This document shows positions 1 through 7,143 of a stretch of DNA of 15,410 nucleotides, one piece after another. Made by a program: the position numbers and the translations under genes. Position 1 is the stretch's first letter. Each line of letters opens with the position of its first letter. This DNA comes from Candidatus Zixiibacteriota bacterium. Its GTDB lineage: Bacteria > Zixibacteria > MSB-5A5 > GN15 > FEB-12. The DNA is taken from positions 1 through 15,410 of the forward strand of contig JAUVAR010000026.1 in NCBI GenBank assembly GCA_030591625.1. Direction: 5' to 3'. The notes beneath the pieces are model-generated. The model was not told the DNA's origin and made no database searches. It saw only the letters and a program-made list of their open reading frames with translations.

Positions 1-198
1 ACAAAGATACGTACTAATTTCAATTGGCGAAACACAGAAAAACGGATCAACAGAATTTGTAGTACTTTTATGTTAACAACTCCCCAAAAGGTCTGCCTCT
101 TAGCTGTATTGGCATGCTATTCATGCGGTTATAATAAATTTGGGTTTTGTTAGTTCTTTATGAATCGAGCATTAGGAAAGTTAGAAAAGAAAGAATGA

Positions 199-2247
199 CT
201 ACAAGTCAAGATTCCAAAAGTCCTGGATCGTGATATCTTTGACCGGGTCCAATTGGTTGGCTAAATTGAAATGTTTTGTAGTCAAATTTTTAAATCGTAT
301 ATCATTGGTTGCTTTGTAAAGTCGTCCCGACACTTCTGTAAGCACCCATTGGGCAGGATAACAATCTTCAAGAATTCTCGAACAGCGTTCAATCTCAGAA
401 ATTACATTGACTGTATTCGTAGTTCGTGGCAAAGCGTACAGGTACATTCTCCATATTGCGACATTAGTTGAATCACGTTTTAATAGTTCTCTTCCAAATA
501 ACACAGTTTCATTTAACATGCCCTGTTGAGCGGTGTATTTTAGAGTATCAAAAGCACTTAATGACTTATTGTAGCTTTTATTGACTCGCCAAAAGGATAC
601 TGGCGATCCTCTTAATGACAAGAAGTATTGTTCGGCACATTGACCTTCTAATTGGTAGTATGCTCCCTTATTAATTAGCGTTGGACGACTTGCAATCAAG
701 TGAGTAACCTTGTTATTTTCAATCATCTCAGGGTCACCATTGATGGGACCAAAGAAATCGAGAATACCTTTTACTTTAGTGTCGAACGTTAATGCAGGAG
801 CAAAATTTCCACACACAACTGATTCAGAAGTAAGAATGTTTTTAAACATGCTGTTCATGTGATTAATTTCATACTTAGGGGAAGAAAATATCAACCAGAG
901 TTGATGACCATTCTGCCATGATATTCCTAAAGCCCAACATATAATAAGACCATACCTGATAGTCCGTGTGATTGTAATATTTTTCCGATAGCACAACAGG
1001 TAGAGCAGTCCCACAACTCCGCATCCAGCCAGCAACCACCAGATAGAATTACTTGCCGCAAATGCTATTCTATTCATGTATTCAACCTGTGGCACAATCA
1101 TCAATATAACAATCATTACTGATGCAATTGAAATCATAGATGCAATTACAAAATTCTTTCTGAGCCTTAGGTCAATGTCATAATTCTTTAACTGAGAAAA
1201 ACAGTAACCGGCAAAAAGAGAGATTGGAAGGATCAACGTCAATGCGTGTCGCATAGGACGATAGTTTTGAGGTGCGAGTATCAGGTATGATGCTATTAAC
1301 CAGACGATAGCAAATATGATTTGACGATTATTTTTTAACTCATCCTGCCAATCAGATCTTAGTAAGAAAAGTATGATTCCCAATAATCCTGCTATTATTG
1401 TGTAGCTTGAGTATTCAGAAAATTGTGGTGATGCAATATAACTGAAGAAACGGTGTGTTAGTGTAGTGATATTGAAATCAATTGAACTGCTTCCGTACAT
1501 AGTAAGAACTTCCGATGCATAGGAAGTAAGCACCGACAAAGAGCCATCGAAAAATATCAAAACATAAGTTGCGCCAACAGCTATAGCTCCGATCAGAAGA
1601 TTGATAACAGGACGCCAGGAGTTTTCCCGGAAGTCGATCCAGAGAATTACCAGAATTGGAATTACAAGTATTGCCCCGAGAAGTTTCCCTATCAAAATTG
1701 TTAAGGCGAGGCAGGCACCTGTTAGGTATTGTCCCCACAATTTTGAAGCATATCTGAAAAAGATAAAACATGTGAGCCCGGTTAAAAACATTAACCCGCT
1801 TTCCAAAATAGGGTATCGGCTCCATACCAGAAAGGTCGGGTTGGCAAGCAAGACTAATAATGTAATTTTGAACCATAACTCTCGTTTGCTTGGAAAAACT
1901 GCCACAAGATATAAATACACTCCTGTAAGATTCAAAATTAAGGCTGCAAGATGTGCAACTACTCGGGACACACCAAAAAGAGAGAACATGATGTAGGAAA
2001 AACCGGACACTATGGAGTACATGAAATAACTGTACCTGTCGTAATCAAACGGAAGCCAATCACCAAAAAGCACAGCGTTTCGTGAGAAATATGTATAGTA
2101 GTAAGGATCAGTTACAAGAGATGCACCAGTTCGGATATAGTGAGATGCGGGGTCTGCGTCTAATTGCCAAAATCTTAGAGCTGCTAATCCAAGCACAGAA
2201 AGTAACCAGGTAGTATTTAGCCAATGATTCTTAAATCCCTTATCCAT
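199..2247 (-). CDS. Multispanning GT-C (GT39/PMT-like) glycosyltransferase-like membrane protein with soluble C-terminal tail
   Basis: This 682-residue protein probably transfers a sugar from a lipid-phosphate donor on the outer face of the inner membrane; acceptor and donor are unknown. It has about a dozen hydrophobic segments from residue 12 to about 450. The first is followed by an Asp-rich external loop (D30, D32, then TDPY at 46-49 and RN..LFG near 56-62), the place where GT-C enzymes carry their catalytic acidic residue. Further motifs, ILESGLMFLTGL and IGKLLGAI, are shared with the paralogue at 7144-9267. The last 150 or so residues are soluble and helical, TPR-like but without clean repeats. 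The ATG at 2247 has only a weak AGAGG about 10 bases upstream; a promoter-like pair lies at 2296-2324. The family assignment rests on topology and loop motifs, so a polymerase or other GT-C transferase is possible. Confidence 0.75.
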   Translation of the reverse strand: MDKGFKNHWLNTTWLLSVLGLAALRFWQLDADPASHYIRTGASLVTDPYYYTYFSRNAVLFGDWLPFDYDRYSYFMYSIVSGFSYIMFSLFGVSRVVAHLAALILNLTGVYLYLVAVFPSKRELWFKITLLVLLANPTFLVWSRYPILESGLMFLTGLTCFIFFRYASKLWGQYLTGACLALTILIGKLLGAILVIPILVILWIDFRENSWRPVINLLIGAIAVGATYVLIFFDGSLSVLTSYASEVLTMYGSSSIDFNITTLTHRFFSYIASPQFSEYSSYTIIAGLLGIILFLLRSDWQDELKNNRQIIFAIVWLIASYLILAPQNYRPMRHALTLILPISLFAGYCFSQLKNYDIDLRLRKNFVIASMISIASVMIVILMIVPQVEYMNRIAFAASNSIWWLLAGCGVVGLLYLLCYRKNITITRTIRYGLIICWALGISWQNGHQLWLIFSSPKYEINHMNSMFKNILTSESVVCGNFAPALTFDTKVKGILDFFGPINGDPEMIENNKVTHLIASRPTLINKGAYYQLEGQCAEQYFLSLRGSPVSFWRVNKSYNKSLSAFDTLKYTAQQGMLNETVLFGRELLKRDSTNVAIWRMYLYALPRTTNTVNVISEIERCSRILEDCYPAQWVLTEVSGRLYKATNDIRFKNLTTKHFNLANQLDPVKDITIQDFWNLDL

Positions 2248-2295
2248 TCTGCTTGAACACCTCTAAGTTTCCCCTGCTTCTTGATTCATGGGTGA

Positions 2296-2324
2296 AGTAT
2301 AGCGAATGAGGATAACAGAATCAA
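2296..2324 (-). promoter_or_regulatory. Candidate sigma-70-type promoter for the GT-C gene
   Basis: On the minus strand a TTGATT hexamer (2319-2324) and a TATACT hexamer (2296-2301) are separated by exactly 17 bases, matching four and five of six consensus positions. It lies about 50 bases upstream of the ATG at 2247, in the 158-base gap behind the response regulator gene, which suggests the GT-C gene has its own transcript. It is read by eye and no start site is known. Confidence 0.45.
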
Positions 2325-2405
2325 TGGTCAATCGATGTAGAATAGTTTTACAAGAATTGCAAGAAAACCAAACTATCAAGTTCAGTTGTGGTCTGAAAGA
2401 GAGAA

Positions 2406-3023
2406 TCAACCTGTAGGAGTTTTATCCATACCTATTACGTCGTTCTTTTCTTTGGCGAAACAATCCGGGCATATACCATGAGAAAACTCAATTTCCGAAT
2501 GTTCTGAAATATATGTTTCAACCGAACTCCAATAGTCAGAATCATCACGAATACGTTTACACCAGGCACACATAGGAATAATCCCCTGAAGCTGTTTTAC
2601 TTCTTCAAGAGCAGCTTTGAGCTCAATGATTTTTGTCTGAAGGTCCAATTGTAAATCAATCAATCGTGAACCAACATCAATACGTGCTTGTAGTTCAGCC
2701 AGATCAAAAGGCTTTGTAACATAATCATCGGCACCGCGATGGAGAGCATCTGCTAAATCTTTTTTGCTTGTTCGTGAGGTGAGAACCAATATAAAAGCAG
2801 ATGGCTTACGGTCGATTTTTCTTATCTCTTCACAGGCTTCCAGACCTGTCATGTTAGGCATCATCCAGTCAAGAATAGCAACATTGATTTCTGGATCAGC
2901 TTTATAGGCATCAAGTGCTTCCTGTCCGTCAGAAGCAACGATAACATCATGACCCCAATCTTCGATAGTCTCTTTTATGATTTTGCGTGTAATGGCATCA
3001 TCGTCGGCTATTAGAATTGTCAT
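2406..3023 (-). CDS. Response regulator: receiver domain, coiled-coil linker and cysteine-rich C-terminal module
   Basis: A 205-residue cytoplasmic response regulator. Residues 1-120 form a complete receiver domain: acidic pocket D7-D9, phospho-acceptor D52 (in AILDWMMP), switch T82, Y101 and K104 in DDYVTKPF. A helical, coiled-coil-like linker (about 120-147) leads to a short module with CAWC (152-155), a YW motif, SHGIC and CPDC (185-188). Four cysteines plus H182 suggest a metal-binding or structural knuckle. This tail (GIIPxCAxCK ... FSHGICPxC) is known at the end of many bacterial sensory proteins, but its function is not established. There is no DNA-binding or enzymatic output domain. 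The ATG at 3023 lies inside the end of the HPt gene and has AAGGA about 8 bases upstream, which supports this start and translational coupling. Phosphate probably arrives through the HPt protein from a kinase encoded elsewhere. Confidence 0.9.
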   Translation of the reverse strand: MTILIADDDAITRKIIKETIEDWGHDVIVASDGQEALDAYKADPEINVAILDWMMPNMTGLEACEEIRKIDRKPSAFILVLTSRTSKKDLADALHRGADDYVTKPFDLAELQARIDVGSRLIDLQLDLQTKIIELKAALEEVKQLQGIIPMCAWCKRIRDDSDYWSSVETYISEHSEIEFSHGICPDCFAKEKNDVIGMDKTPTG

Positions 3024-3396
3024 ATTTCAATTCCTTTTCTTTTGGCGCAGGCGATGCATTCTCAAGATATTTTTTCGCTTGTTCTTCGAATTGCGCAACC
3101 TCTTCGATCAATTCTGTAAATACTTTTCTTATATCCTTAAATTCTTTTTTCTCGGCCAATATTTCAATATGATTACATATTGCGCCTGCCTTTGATGCAC
3201 TGAGAGTATTGAGAGGTCCTTTCATGGCATGAGCGGTCAATCTGATAGAATTTGGGTTATAAGAATCAATAGCCTCTTCTATTTTTTCCAGCATTTTACT
3301 GCGTTCACAGAAAAACATTTCGAGTAGCTCAGCGAACAGATCGGTCTTACCTGCAAGCATTCTTAGAGCTTCTTTTTCATCAAACGATTTGTCCAC
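2998..3396 (-). CDS. Histidine phosphotransfer (HPt) domain protein
   Basis: A 132-residue stand-alone HPt protein that would relay phosphate between a hybrid histidine kinase and a response regulator. The HPt signature LTAHAMKG places the phospho-accepting histidine at H56, followed by the usual helix (SASKAGAICNHIEILAE). The N-terminus (EALRMLAGKTDLFAELLEMF) matches the first helices of the fold. The tail after about residue 112 is charged and probably disordered. The start is a GTG at 3396; no ATG, GTG or TTG lies upstream in frame before a stop. A GGGAAG sits 11 bases upstream. The gene overlaps the response regulator by 26 bases in another frame, so the two are almost certainly co-transcribed partners. 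No kinase is encoded in the window. Confidence 0.88.
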   Translation of the reverse strand: MDKSFDEKEALRMLAGKTDLFAELLEMFFCERSKMLEKIEEAIDSYNPNSIRLTAHAMKGPLNTLSASKAGAICNHIEILAEKKEFKDIRKVFTELIEEVAQFEEQAKKYLENASPAPKEKELKYDNSNSRR

Positions 3397-3416
3397 AGAT
3401 TGATTTACTTCCCATT

Positions 3417-3457
3417 TCGATATTATTTGTCAGGATTATCGTCATTTATAATATCGA
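3417..3457. repeat. 10-base inverted repeat with 21-base spacer in a divergent intergenic region
   Basis: TCGATATTAT (3417-3426) and ATAATATCGA (3448-3457) are perfect reverse complements. Their centres are 31 bases apart, about three helical turns. They sit just upstream of the HPt gene in the 157-base gap between it and the divergent lipoprotein gene. This may be an operator, or a stem in the HPt leader RNA. Sequence symmetry is certain, function is not. Confidence 0.6.
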
Positions 3458-3553
3458 CGCGCCTAAGATCGAATTTAGCCCAAGAAACGTTAGATTAAGA
3501 GAACTGACCCTTTTTACCGATAAAACTACTACTTGAAAATTGGTAAACTGTAA

Positions 3554-4105
3554 ATGGCAAAAATAATATTCTCAATTTTAATACTACTAACTCAGGTCTG
3601 TGGATGCCGTCAGGACGAGAACAAACGTAGTGAATTATTCTCACGTTCGGCTGATGAGGTAGTTCTCACGGATTCTCTTATTTCAGTATTTGATCATGCC
3701 CATCAAGCATCCAATTCTGAAGATATGGAAGCTTTTCTTAGTTTTCTTGATCCAGTAAAGGCGAAAAGCTTAAGAGTATTAAGCCGTAGGCATGGCTATC
3801 ATTCTCTTAAATCGTACATTGAGACTGAGTTTGTAAATTGGCCGGAGCTTGACACCTTGACATTTGTTGATCTTCAAAGGTCCTTAGGCTATGTCCGTCT
3901 TACATTTACCGGCATGGGTCAAATCAAAAGGCGCAATGGCCAGCAATTGATTTATACATTTTTGATGTTCAAACAATATGAAAAAGGCTGGCTCCTAAAT
4001 GGCATGGCCTCAGTTGAAAAAGCCCAGTATGACCGGTCCGGATACCTTTTGAGTTACCATGAAACCGACCTCCCATCACCTCTGCGCTTCCCTAGAATGT
4101 TCTAA
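3554..4105 (+). CDS. Putative lipoprotein, NTF2-like fold suspected
   Basis: I do not recognise a named family for this 183-residue protein. Residues 1-17 resemble a lipoprotein signal peptide: a lysine at position 3, a hydrophobic stretch IIFSILILLTQV, and a lipobox-like VCGC with C18 as the lipidation site (the cysteine at -2 is unusual). The mature part begins with a helix (about 40-65), then a short helical segment and several strand-like stretches ending in GWLLNGMASVEK. That is the order of an NTF2/SnoaL-like alpha+beta domain; this fold is an inference. It is the first gene of a same-strand run with the FtsB/DivIC-like gene, recO and glyS, 58 bases before the next ATG. No good Shine-Dalgarno precedes the ATG, so the exact start is less certain. 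Confidence 0.65.
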   Translation: MAKIIFSILILLTQVCGCRQDENKRSELFSRSADEVVLTDSLISVFDHAHQASNSEDMEAFLSFLDPVKAKSLRVLSRRHGYHSLKSYIETEFVNWPELDTLTFVDLQRSLGYVRLTFTGMGQIKRRNGQQLIYTFLMFKQYEKGWLLNGMASVEKAQYDRSGYLLSYHETDLPSPLRFPRMF

Positions 4106-4163
4106 ATTTATTAGATTTCAATTTTAAGGTTGCGTGGTAAGGCAGACGGCATTTTTATGCATT

Positions 4164-4526
4164 ATGCCAAGACGAGCAAAACCAAAATCATCACTATTTG
4201 CACCGGCTGGTTCTCTCTTGAAGAAACTTTCGAGTGCTAATGCCCGTACCCGAAGTCGATTTCTTCATTGGGGAATTTGGGGCGTCTCGCTCTTTTTTGT
4301 TTATTCCCTGATGTCTGGCACCTATGGTATCCCACGAATTGTTCGTCTGTCTATGGAGAAAAACGCACTTATCGAGGCAAATCGACATTATACAATCGAG
4401 CTTGTTGATGCTACCCGAGTCCGCAAACTATTGTTGCACGACCGGAGCTTTATAGAGCAGATAGCCAGATCGCAGTTTCATATGGTTCGTCAAAATGAGA
4501 CTATTTATCGCTATCGCGGGCAGTAA
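4164..4526 (+). CDS. ftsB: FtsB/DivIC-family septum formation initiator
   Basis: A small bitopic protein of the divisome, which in other bacteria bridges FtsL and FtsQ (DivIC and DivIB in Firmicutes) and helps trigger septal peptidoglycan synthesis. A basic cytoplasmic leader (about 35 residues) is followed by one membrane segment (WGIWGVSLFFVYSLMSG), then a short extracytoplasmic coiled coil. The ending (DRSFIEQIARSQFHMVR, then a YRYRG terminus) matches the family pattern of a D..YIE.IAR..Y.MV..GE signature. I chose ATG 4164 (120 residues); an in-frame GTG at 4134 would add ten residues and neither start has a well-placed ribosome site. recO starts six bases after the stop, so the two are probably co-transcribed. 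FtsB and DivIC cannot be separated from sequence alone. Confidence 0.82.
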   Translation: MPRRAKPKSSLFAPAGSLLKKLSSANARTRSRFLHWGIWGVSLFFVYSLMSGTYGIPRIVRLSMEKNALIEANRHYTIELVDATRVRKLLLHDRSFIEQIARSQFHMVRQNETIYRYRGQ

Positions 4527-4532
4527 TCAAAG

Positions 4533-5327
4533 ATGCCTCTGGAGAAAACAGAAGCGGTAATTCTCAAATCATTCAATTGGTCAGAATCTTCGCGCACAAT
4601 TCATTTTTTCACTCGTGAATACGGTCGAATATCTTTGATCGATAAGGGTGGACGTCGGATCGCTTCACGACGGGGGAGACTCCTTCCGTTTACACGTCTC
4701 GAAGTGACTTTTTACCAATCCAAAAAAGAATCTGCCGGATATATTTCAGATACAACTGCGCTGGAAACATTTAGTTTGGACGGTGACGGGGAATTGGGTC
4801 GGCTTGCGTATGCCTCGGCAGCCTGTGAACTGCTCTTTATGCTTCTTCCCGAACAAGAGGCCAACCCCTCATTGTTTGGCTACTTTCTAAGTTTTCTGGG
4901 AAAAAATTCATCAACTGAAAAGCGTTTCCTTCCTGCGGTTTTTGTTACTTTTTTTATGCGCCTGCTCTCAGGATTAGGGTTTCATCCCTCTGTTTCATTC
5001 TGTTCTGGTTGTGGCAAGAAATCAGAAGAGATCGAAAAATCGGGCAGTAGAATACTATTCTCCCCAGAACGAGGCGGGCTGATTTGTGCTGCTTGCCAAA
5101 AGCCGGGAGAATACTATATTCAGCTTTCCGGCGAGAGCACTCGCCTGCTTGGAACGCTTCAAAGAGCCTCTCTGGGCGAGGCGGAAACTTTGCCGATAGG
5201 ATATGAAGAGGCAACAGTTCTAATTGAGGTGTTGACAAAATTCCTCAAATATCACTCCGGGATGAAATCGGATTTGAAGTCGCTGGAGTTTTTGGAAAAA
5301 TTGAAAAAAAGTCAATTCAATATATAG
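4533..5327 (+). CDS. recO: DNA repair protein RecO
   Basis: RecO is a recombination mediator of the RecFOR pathway; it binds single-stranded DNA and SSB and helps load RecA at gaps. At 264 residues it has the usual length. The N-terminal OB-fold is recognisable (EAVILKSFNWSESSRTIHFF ... GRISLIDKGGRR). The helical C-terminal domain contains the four-cysteine zinc site seen in many RecO proteins, CSGC at 157-160 and CAAC at 185-188. The ATG follows the ftsB stop by six bases, and glyS starts ten bases after the recO stop, so the three genes form a tight unit. A recO gene next to glycyl-tRNA synthetase genes is common in bacteria. No anomalies seen. Confidence 0.93.
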   Translation: MPLEKTEAVILKSFNWSESSRTIHFFTREYGRISLIDKGGRRIASRRGRLLPFTRLEVTFYQSKKESAGYISDTTALETFSLDGDGELGRLAYASAACELLFMLLPEQEANPSLFGYFLSFLGKNSSTEKRFLPAVFVTFFMRLLSGLGFHPSVSFCSGCGKKSEEIEKSGSRILFSPERGGLICAACQKPGEYYIQLSGESTRLLGTLQRASLGEAETLPIGYEEATVLIEVLTKFLKYHSGMKSDLKSLEFLEKLKKSQFNI

Positions 5328-5337
5328 TGAGACAGCA

Positions 5338-6675
5338 ATGGCTAAGAAAAACAAGAATGATACAATGGAAAAAATTGTGTCGCTGTGCAAGCGGCGCGGA
5401 TATGTTTACCCTTCCTCGGAACTCTACGGTGGGCTAACCTCATGTTGGGACTACGGTCCGCTCGGATCAGAACTAAAACGAAATATCAAAACGTTCTGGT
5501 GGGATGCAATGACTAACCGTCGTGACGACATCGAAGGTCTCGATGCGGCGATTTTGATGCATCCTGAAGTATGGAAAGTATCGGGGCATGTTGACGAGTT
5601 TGTTGATCCGATGATCGATTGCAAGACATGTAAAGCTCGTTTTAGGGCAGACAAGCTTGAAGAATGTAGGTGTGGAAACAAACCATCCAAGACACCGCTT
5701 GAATGTGGTGGCGAACTTACCGAAGCACGTAACTTCAATTTGATGTTTAAGACGTTCATGGGTCCGATTGAAGATTCGTCAGCGACTATTTATATGCGTC
5801 CTGAAACTGCACAGGGGATTTATGTTAATTTTCTGAATGTTAAAAATTCATCACGACAGAAAATTCCATTCGGGATTGCACAGATCGGTAAAGCATTCCG
5901 TAATGAAATCACACCGGGCAACTTTATCTTCCGTACTCGTGAGTTTGAACAGATGGAAATGCAGTATTTTGTTCATCCCGATGAAGATGAAAAATGGTTT
6001 GAATACTGGCGTGAACAACGCTGGGCATGGTATGAATCTCTCGGAATAAACATGTCGAAACTTCGTTGGCATGAACACAAAGATGATGAACTCGCACACT
6101 ACGCCAAAGCTGCCTACGATATCGAATATGAATATCCGTTTGGATGGCAGGAGCTTGAAGGAGTTCATAACCGCACTGATTTTGATCTGGGTCGTCACAT
6201 GGAAGCAACCGGCAAAGACCTTCGTTATTTCGATGAACGGTTCACCGAGAAGTTCCTGCCGTACATTGTTGAAACATCGGCGGGCTGTGACCGAACGATC
6301 TTGACATGCTTGGTTGATGCGTACGATGAGGTGGAAGTCAAAGGTGATATGCGAGTTTTCTTGAGATTGTCACCTAAGATTGCACCAATCAAAGCGGCGG
6401 TATTTCCACTTGTGAAAAAAGATGGCATGCCTGAAGCTGCGAAGAAGATTTGTGCTGAACTTAAGAAGAAATTCAAAGTCTTCTACGATGAAGCCGGCGC
6501 GGTTGGCCGTCGTTATGCCCGCCAGGATGAAGCAGGCACTCCGTTCTGTTTAACTGTTGATGGTCAGACGTTAGAAGATGAAACAATGACGCTTCGTGAT
6601 CGTGATACGATGGAGCAGACCCGTATGCGAGTCGAGGATGTGATTAAGTTCTTAGATGAAAAGGTAAACGGGTAG
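5338..6675 (+). CDS. glyS: Glycine--tRNA ligase, dimeric (alpha2) type
   Basis: A class II aminoacyl-tRNA synthetase that charges tRNA-Gly with glycine in the cytoplasm. The start (EKIVSLCKRRGYVYPSSELY, then GGLTSCWDYGPLG) is diagnostic of the single-chain homodimeric enzyme rather than the alpha2beta2 GlyQ/GlyS type. A cysteine-rich insertion (C95, C98, C110, C112, C123) may bind zinc. Class II motif 2 is seen in GKAFRNE with R188 and FRTREFEQMEMQYF. Motif 3 is GCDRTILT with R319. The C-terminal 100 residues (from about 340) are the anticodon-binding domain. At 445 residues the length is normal for the family. The gene ends the recO operon and is followed by a strong intrinsic terminator. 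Confidence 0.96.
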   Translation: MAKKNKNDTMEKIVSLCKRRGYVYPSSELYGGLTSCWDYGPLGSELKRNIKTFWWDAMTNRRDDIEGLDAAILMHPEVWKVSGHVDEFVDPMIDCKTCKARFRADKLEECRCGNKPSKTPLECGGELTEARNFNLMFKTFMGPIEDSSATIYMRPETAQGIYVNFLNVKNSSRQKIPFGIAQIGKAFRNEITPGNFIFRTREFEQMEMQYFVHPDEDEKWFEYWREQRWAWYESLGINMSKLRWHEHKDDELAHYAKAAYDIEYEYPFGWQELEGVHNRTDFDLGRHMEATGKDLRYFDERFTEKFLPYIVETSAGCDRTILTCLVDAYDEVEVKGDMRVFLRLSPKIAPIKAAVFPLVKKDGMPEAAKKICAELKKKFKVFYDEAGAVGRRYARQDEAGTPFCLTVDGQTLEDETMTLRDRDTMEQTRMRVEDVIKFLDEKVNG

Positions 6676-6710
6676 GCAGAAATTCTTTCGCAGGAAATCT
6701 AAATAAACAA

Positions 6711-6739
6711 AGCCAGGAGCATTTTGCTCCTGGCTTTTT
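6711..6739. terminator. Intrinsic terminator, probably bidirectional, between glyS and the thioredoxin-like gene
   Basis: AGCCAGGAGC (6711-6720) and GCTCCTGGCT (6726-6735) form a perfect 10-base-pair, GC-rich stem with a five-base loop, followed on the plus strand by TTTTTATTTT. On the minus strand the same stem is followed by TTTGTTTATTT. It lies 35 bases after the glyS stop and 7 bases after the stop of the convergent gene, so it can serve both. Confidence 0.93.
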
Positions 6740-6745
6740 ATTTTG

Positions 6746-7003
6746 TTACAAACACCAAATGTGTTCGTCTAAAATTCTGGCGATATCATCAACGGAGGGG
6801 AACATCTTATCGGAATCTTCTCGTGGGATAGTTCGTTCCTCTTTGATAGTAAAACCATTAATGATAAAGGTTGGTGAATCGACCGGGCGTTCTTCACAAA
6901 CCAGATGAGCCAACATACCGCGATCTTTCACAAACTGTTTCACAAAATCATACGCCTTCTTCTGGCGAGGATCGTTCTGGGAATAAATCAATCCAATATC
7001 CAT
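6746..7003 (-). CDS. Small thioredoxin/glutaredoxin-fold protein lacking the CxxC active site
   Basis: An 85-residue protein with the glutaredoxin layout: first strand DIGLIYS, first helix (about 12-28), second strand around LAHLVCEE, then the cis-proline segment DSPTFIING (P44) and a C-terminal helix (about 68-81). The place where glutaredoxins carry CPYC reads NDPRQK, so both redox cysteines are absent. The only cysteines are C36 and C84, the latter next to last. It may be a non-catalytic thioredoxin-fold protein, or use a C-terminal cysteine; function is not known. The start is firm: ATG 7003 with AGGAGGAG five bases upstream. It lies downstream of the second GT-C gene and selD on the same strand, with a 140-base gap and a probable promoter of its own. 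Confidence 0.7.
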   Translation of the reverse strand: MDIGLIYSQNDPRQKKAYDFVKQFVKDRGMLAHLVCEERPVDSPTFIINGFTIKEERTIPREDSDKMFPSVDDIARILDEHIWCL

Positions 7004-7007
7004 ATAC

Positions 7008-7020
7008 TCCTCCTCGAGGA
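7008..7020 (-). promoter_or_regulatory. Hairpin covering the Shine-Dalgarno of the thioredoxin-like gene
   Basis: In the mRNA, UCCUC (7020-7016) can pair with GAGGA (7012-7008) across a three-base loop, hiding most of the AGGAGGAG ribosome site four bases before AUG. The 10-base palindrome TCCTCGAGGA is also seen at 7011-7020. If transcription starts at the predicted site near 7019, one pair of the stem is lost. The pairing is seen; regulation is inferred. Confidence 0.4.
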
Positions 7021-7025
7021 TATAG

Positions 7026-7055
7026 GTTATACGGGACAGACAGTCCGGTCAACAA
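7026..7055 (-). promoter_or_regulatory. Candidate promoter for the thioredoxin-like gene with an internal inverted repeat
   Basis: On the minus strand TATAAC (7026-7031) is preceded by TTGTTG (7050-7055, spacer 18) or, overlapping it, TTGACC (7047-7052, spacer 15). The spacer carries GGAC-TGTCT-GTCC (7034-7046), a small symmetric site that could be an operator between the two hexamers. Predicted start of the RNA is near 7019, giving a very short leader. Confidence 0.45.
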
Positions 7056-7143
7056 GAAGATAATCTATTTATCGGATGATTTTTATAAAGATTCTGAAAG
7101 TTCAGCTGCAAACTATTAAATATTGTTACAGCATATGTCGGAT

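Noticed and set aside
1478..1996. Open frames on both strands inside the first GT-C gene
   Set aside because: They are other-frame reflections of a long conserved membrane protein, with no plausible start context or domain.
4102..4121. TCTAA-ATTTA-TTAGA repeat followed by T-rich sequence after the lipoprotein gene, as a terminator
   Set aside because: Five A/T-rich pairs are too weak, and the next gene follows closely on the same strand.
5451..6476. Several open frames on either strand within glyS
   Set aside because: They overlap the strongly conserved synthetase gene and encode no recognisable protein.
6746..7003. Thioredoxin-like gene as a second UGA-decoded selenoprotein
   Set aside because: The frame has a strong ribosome site at its ATG, ends in UAA, and contains no in-frame UGA.
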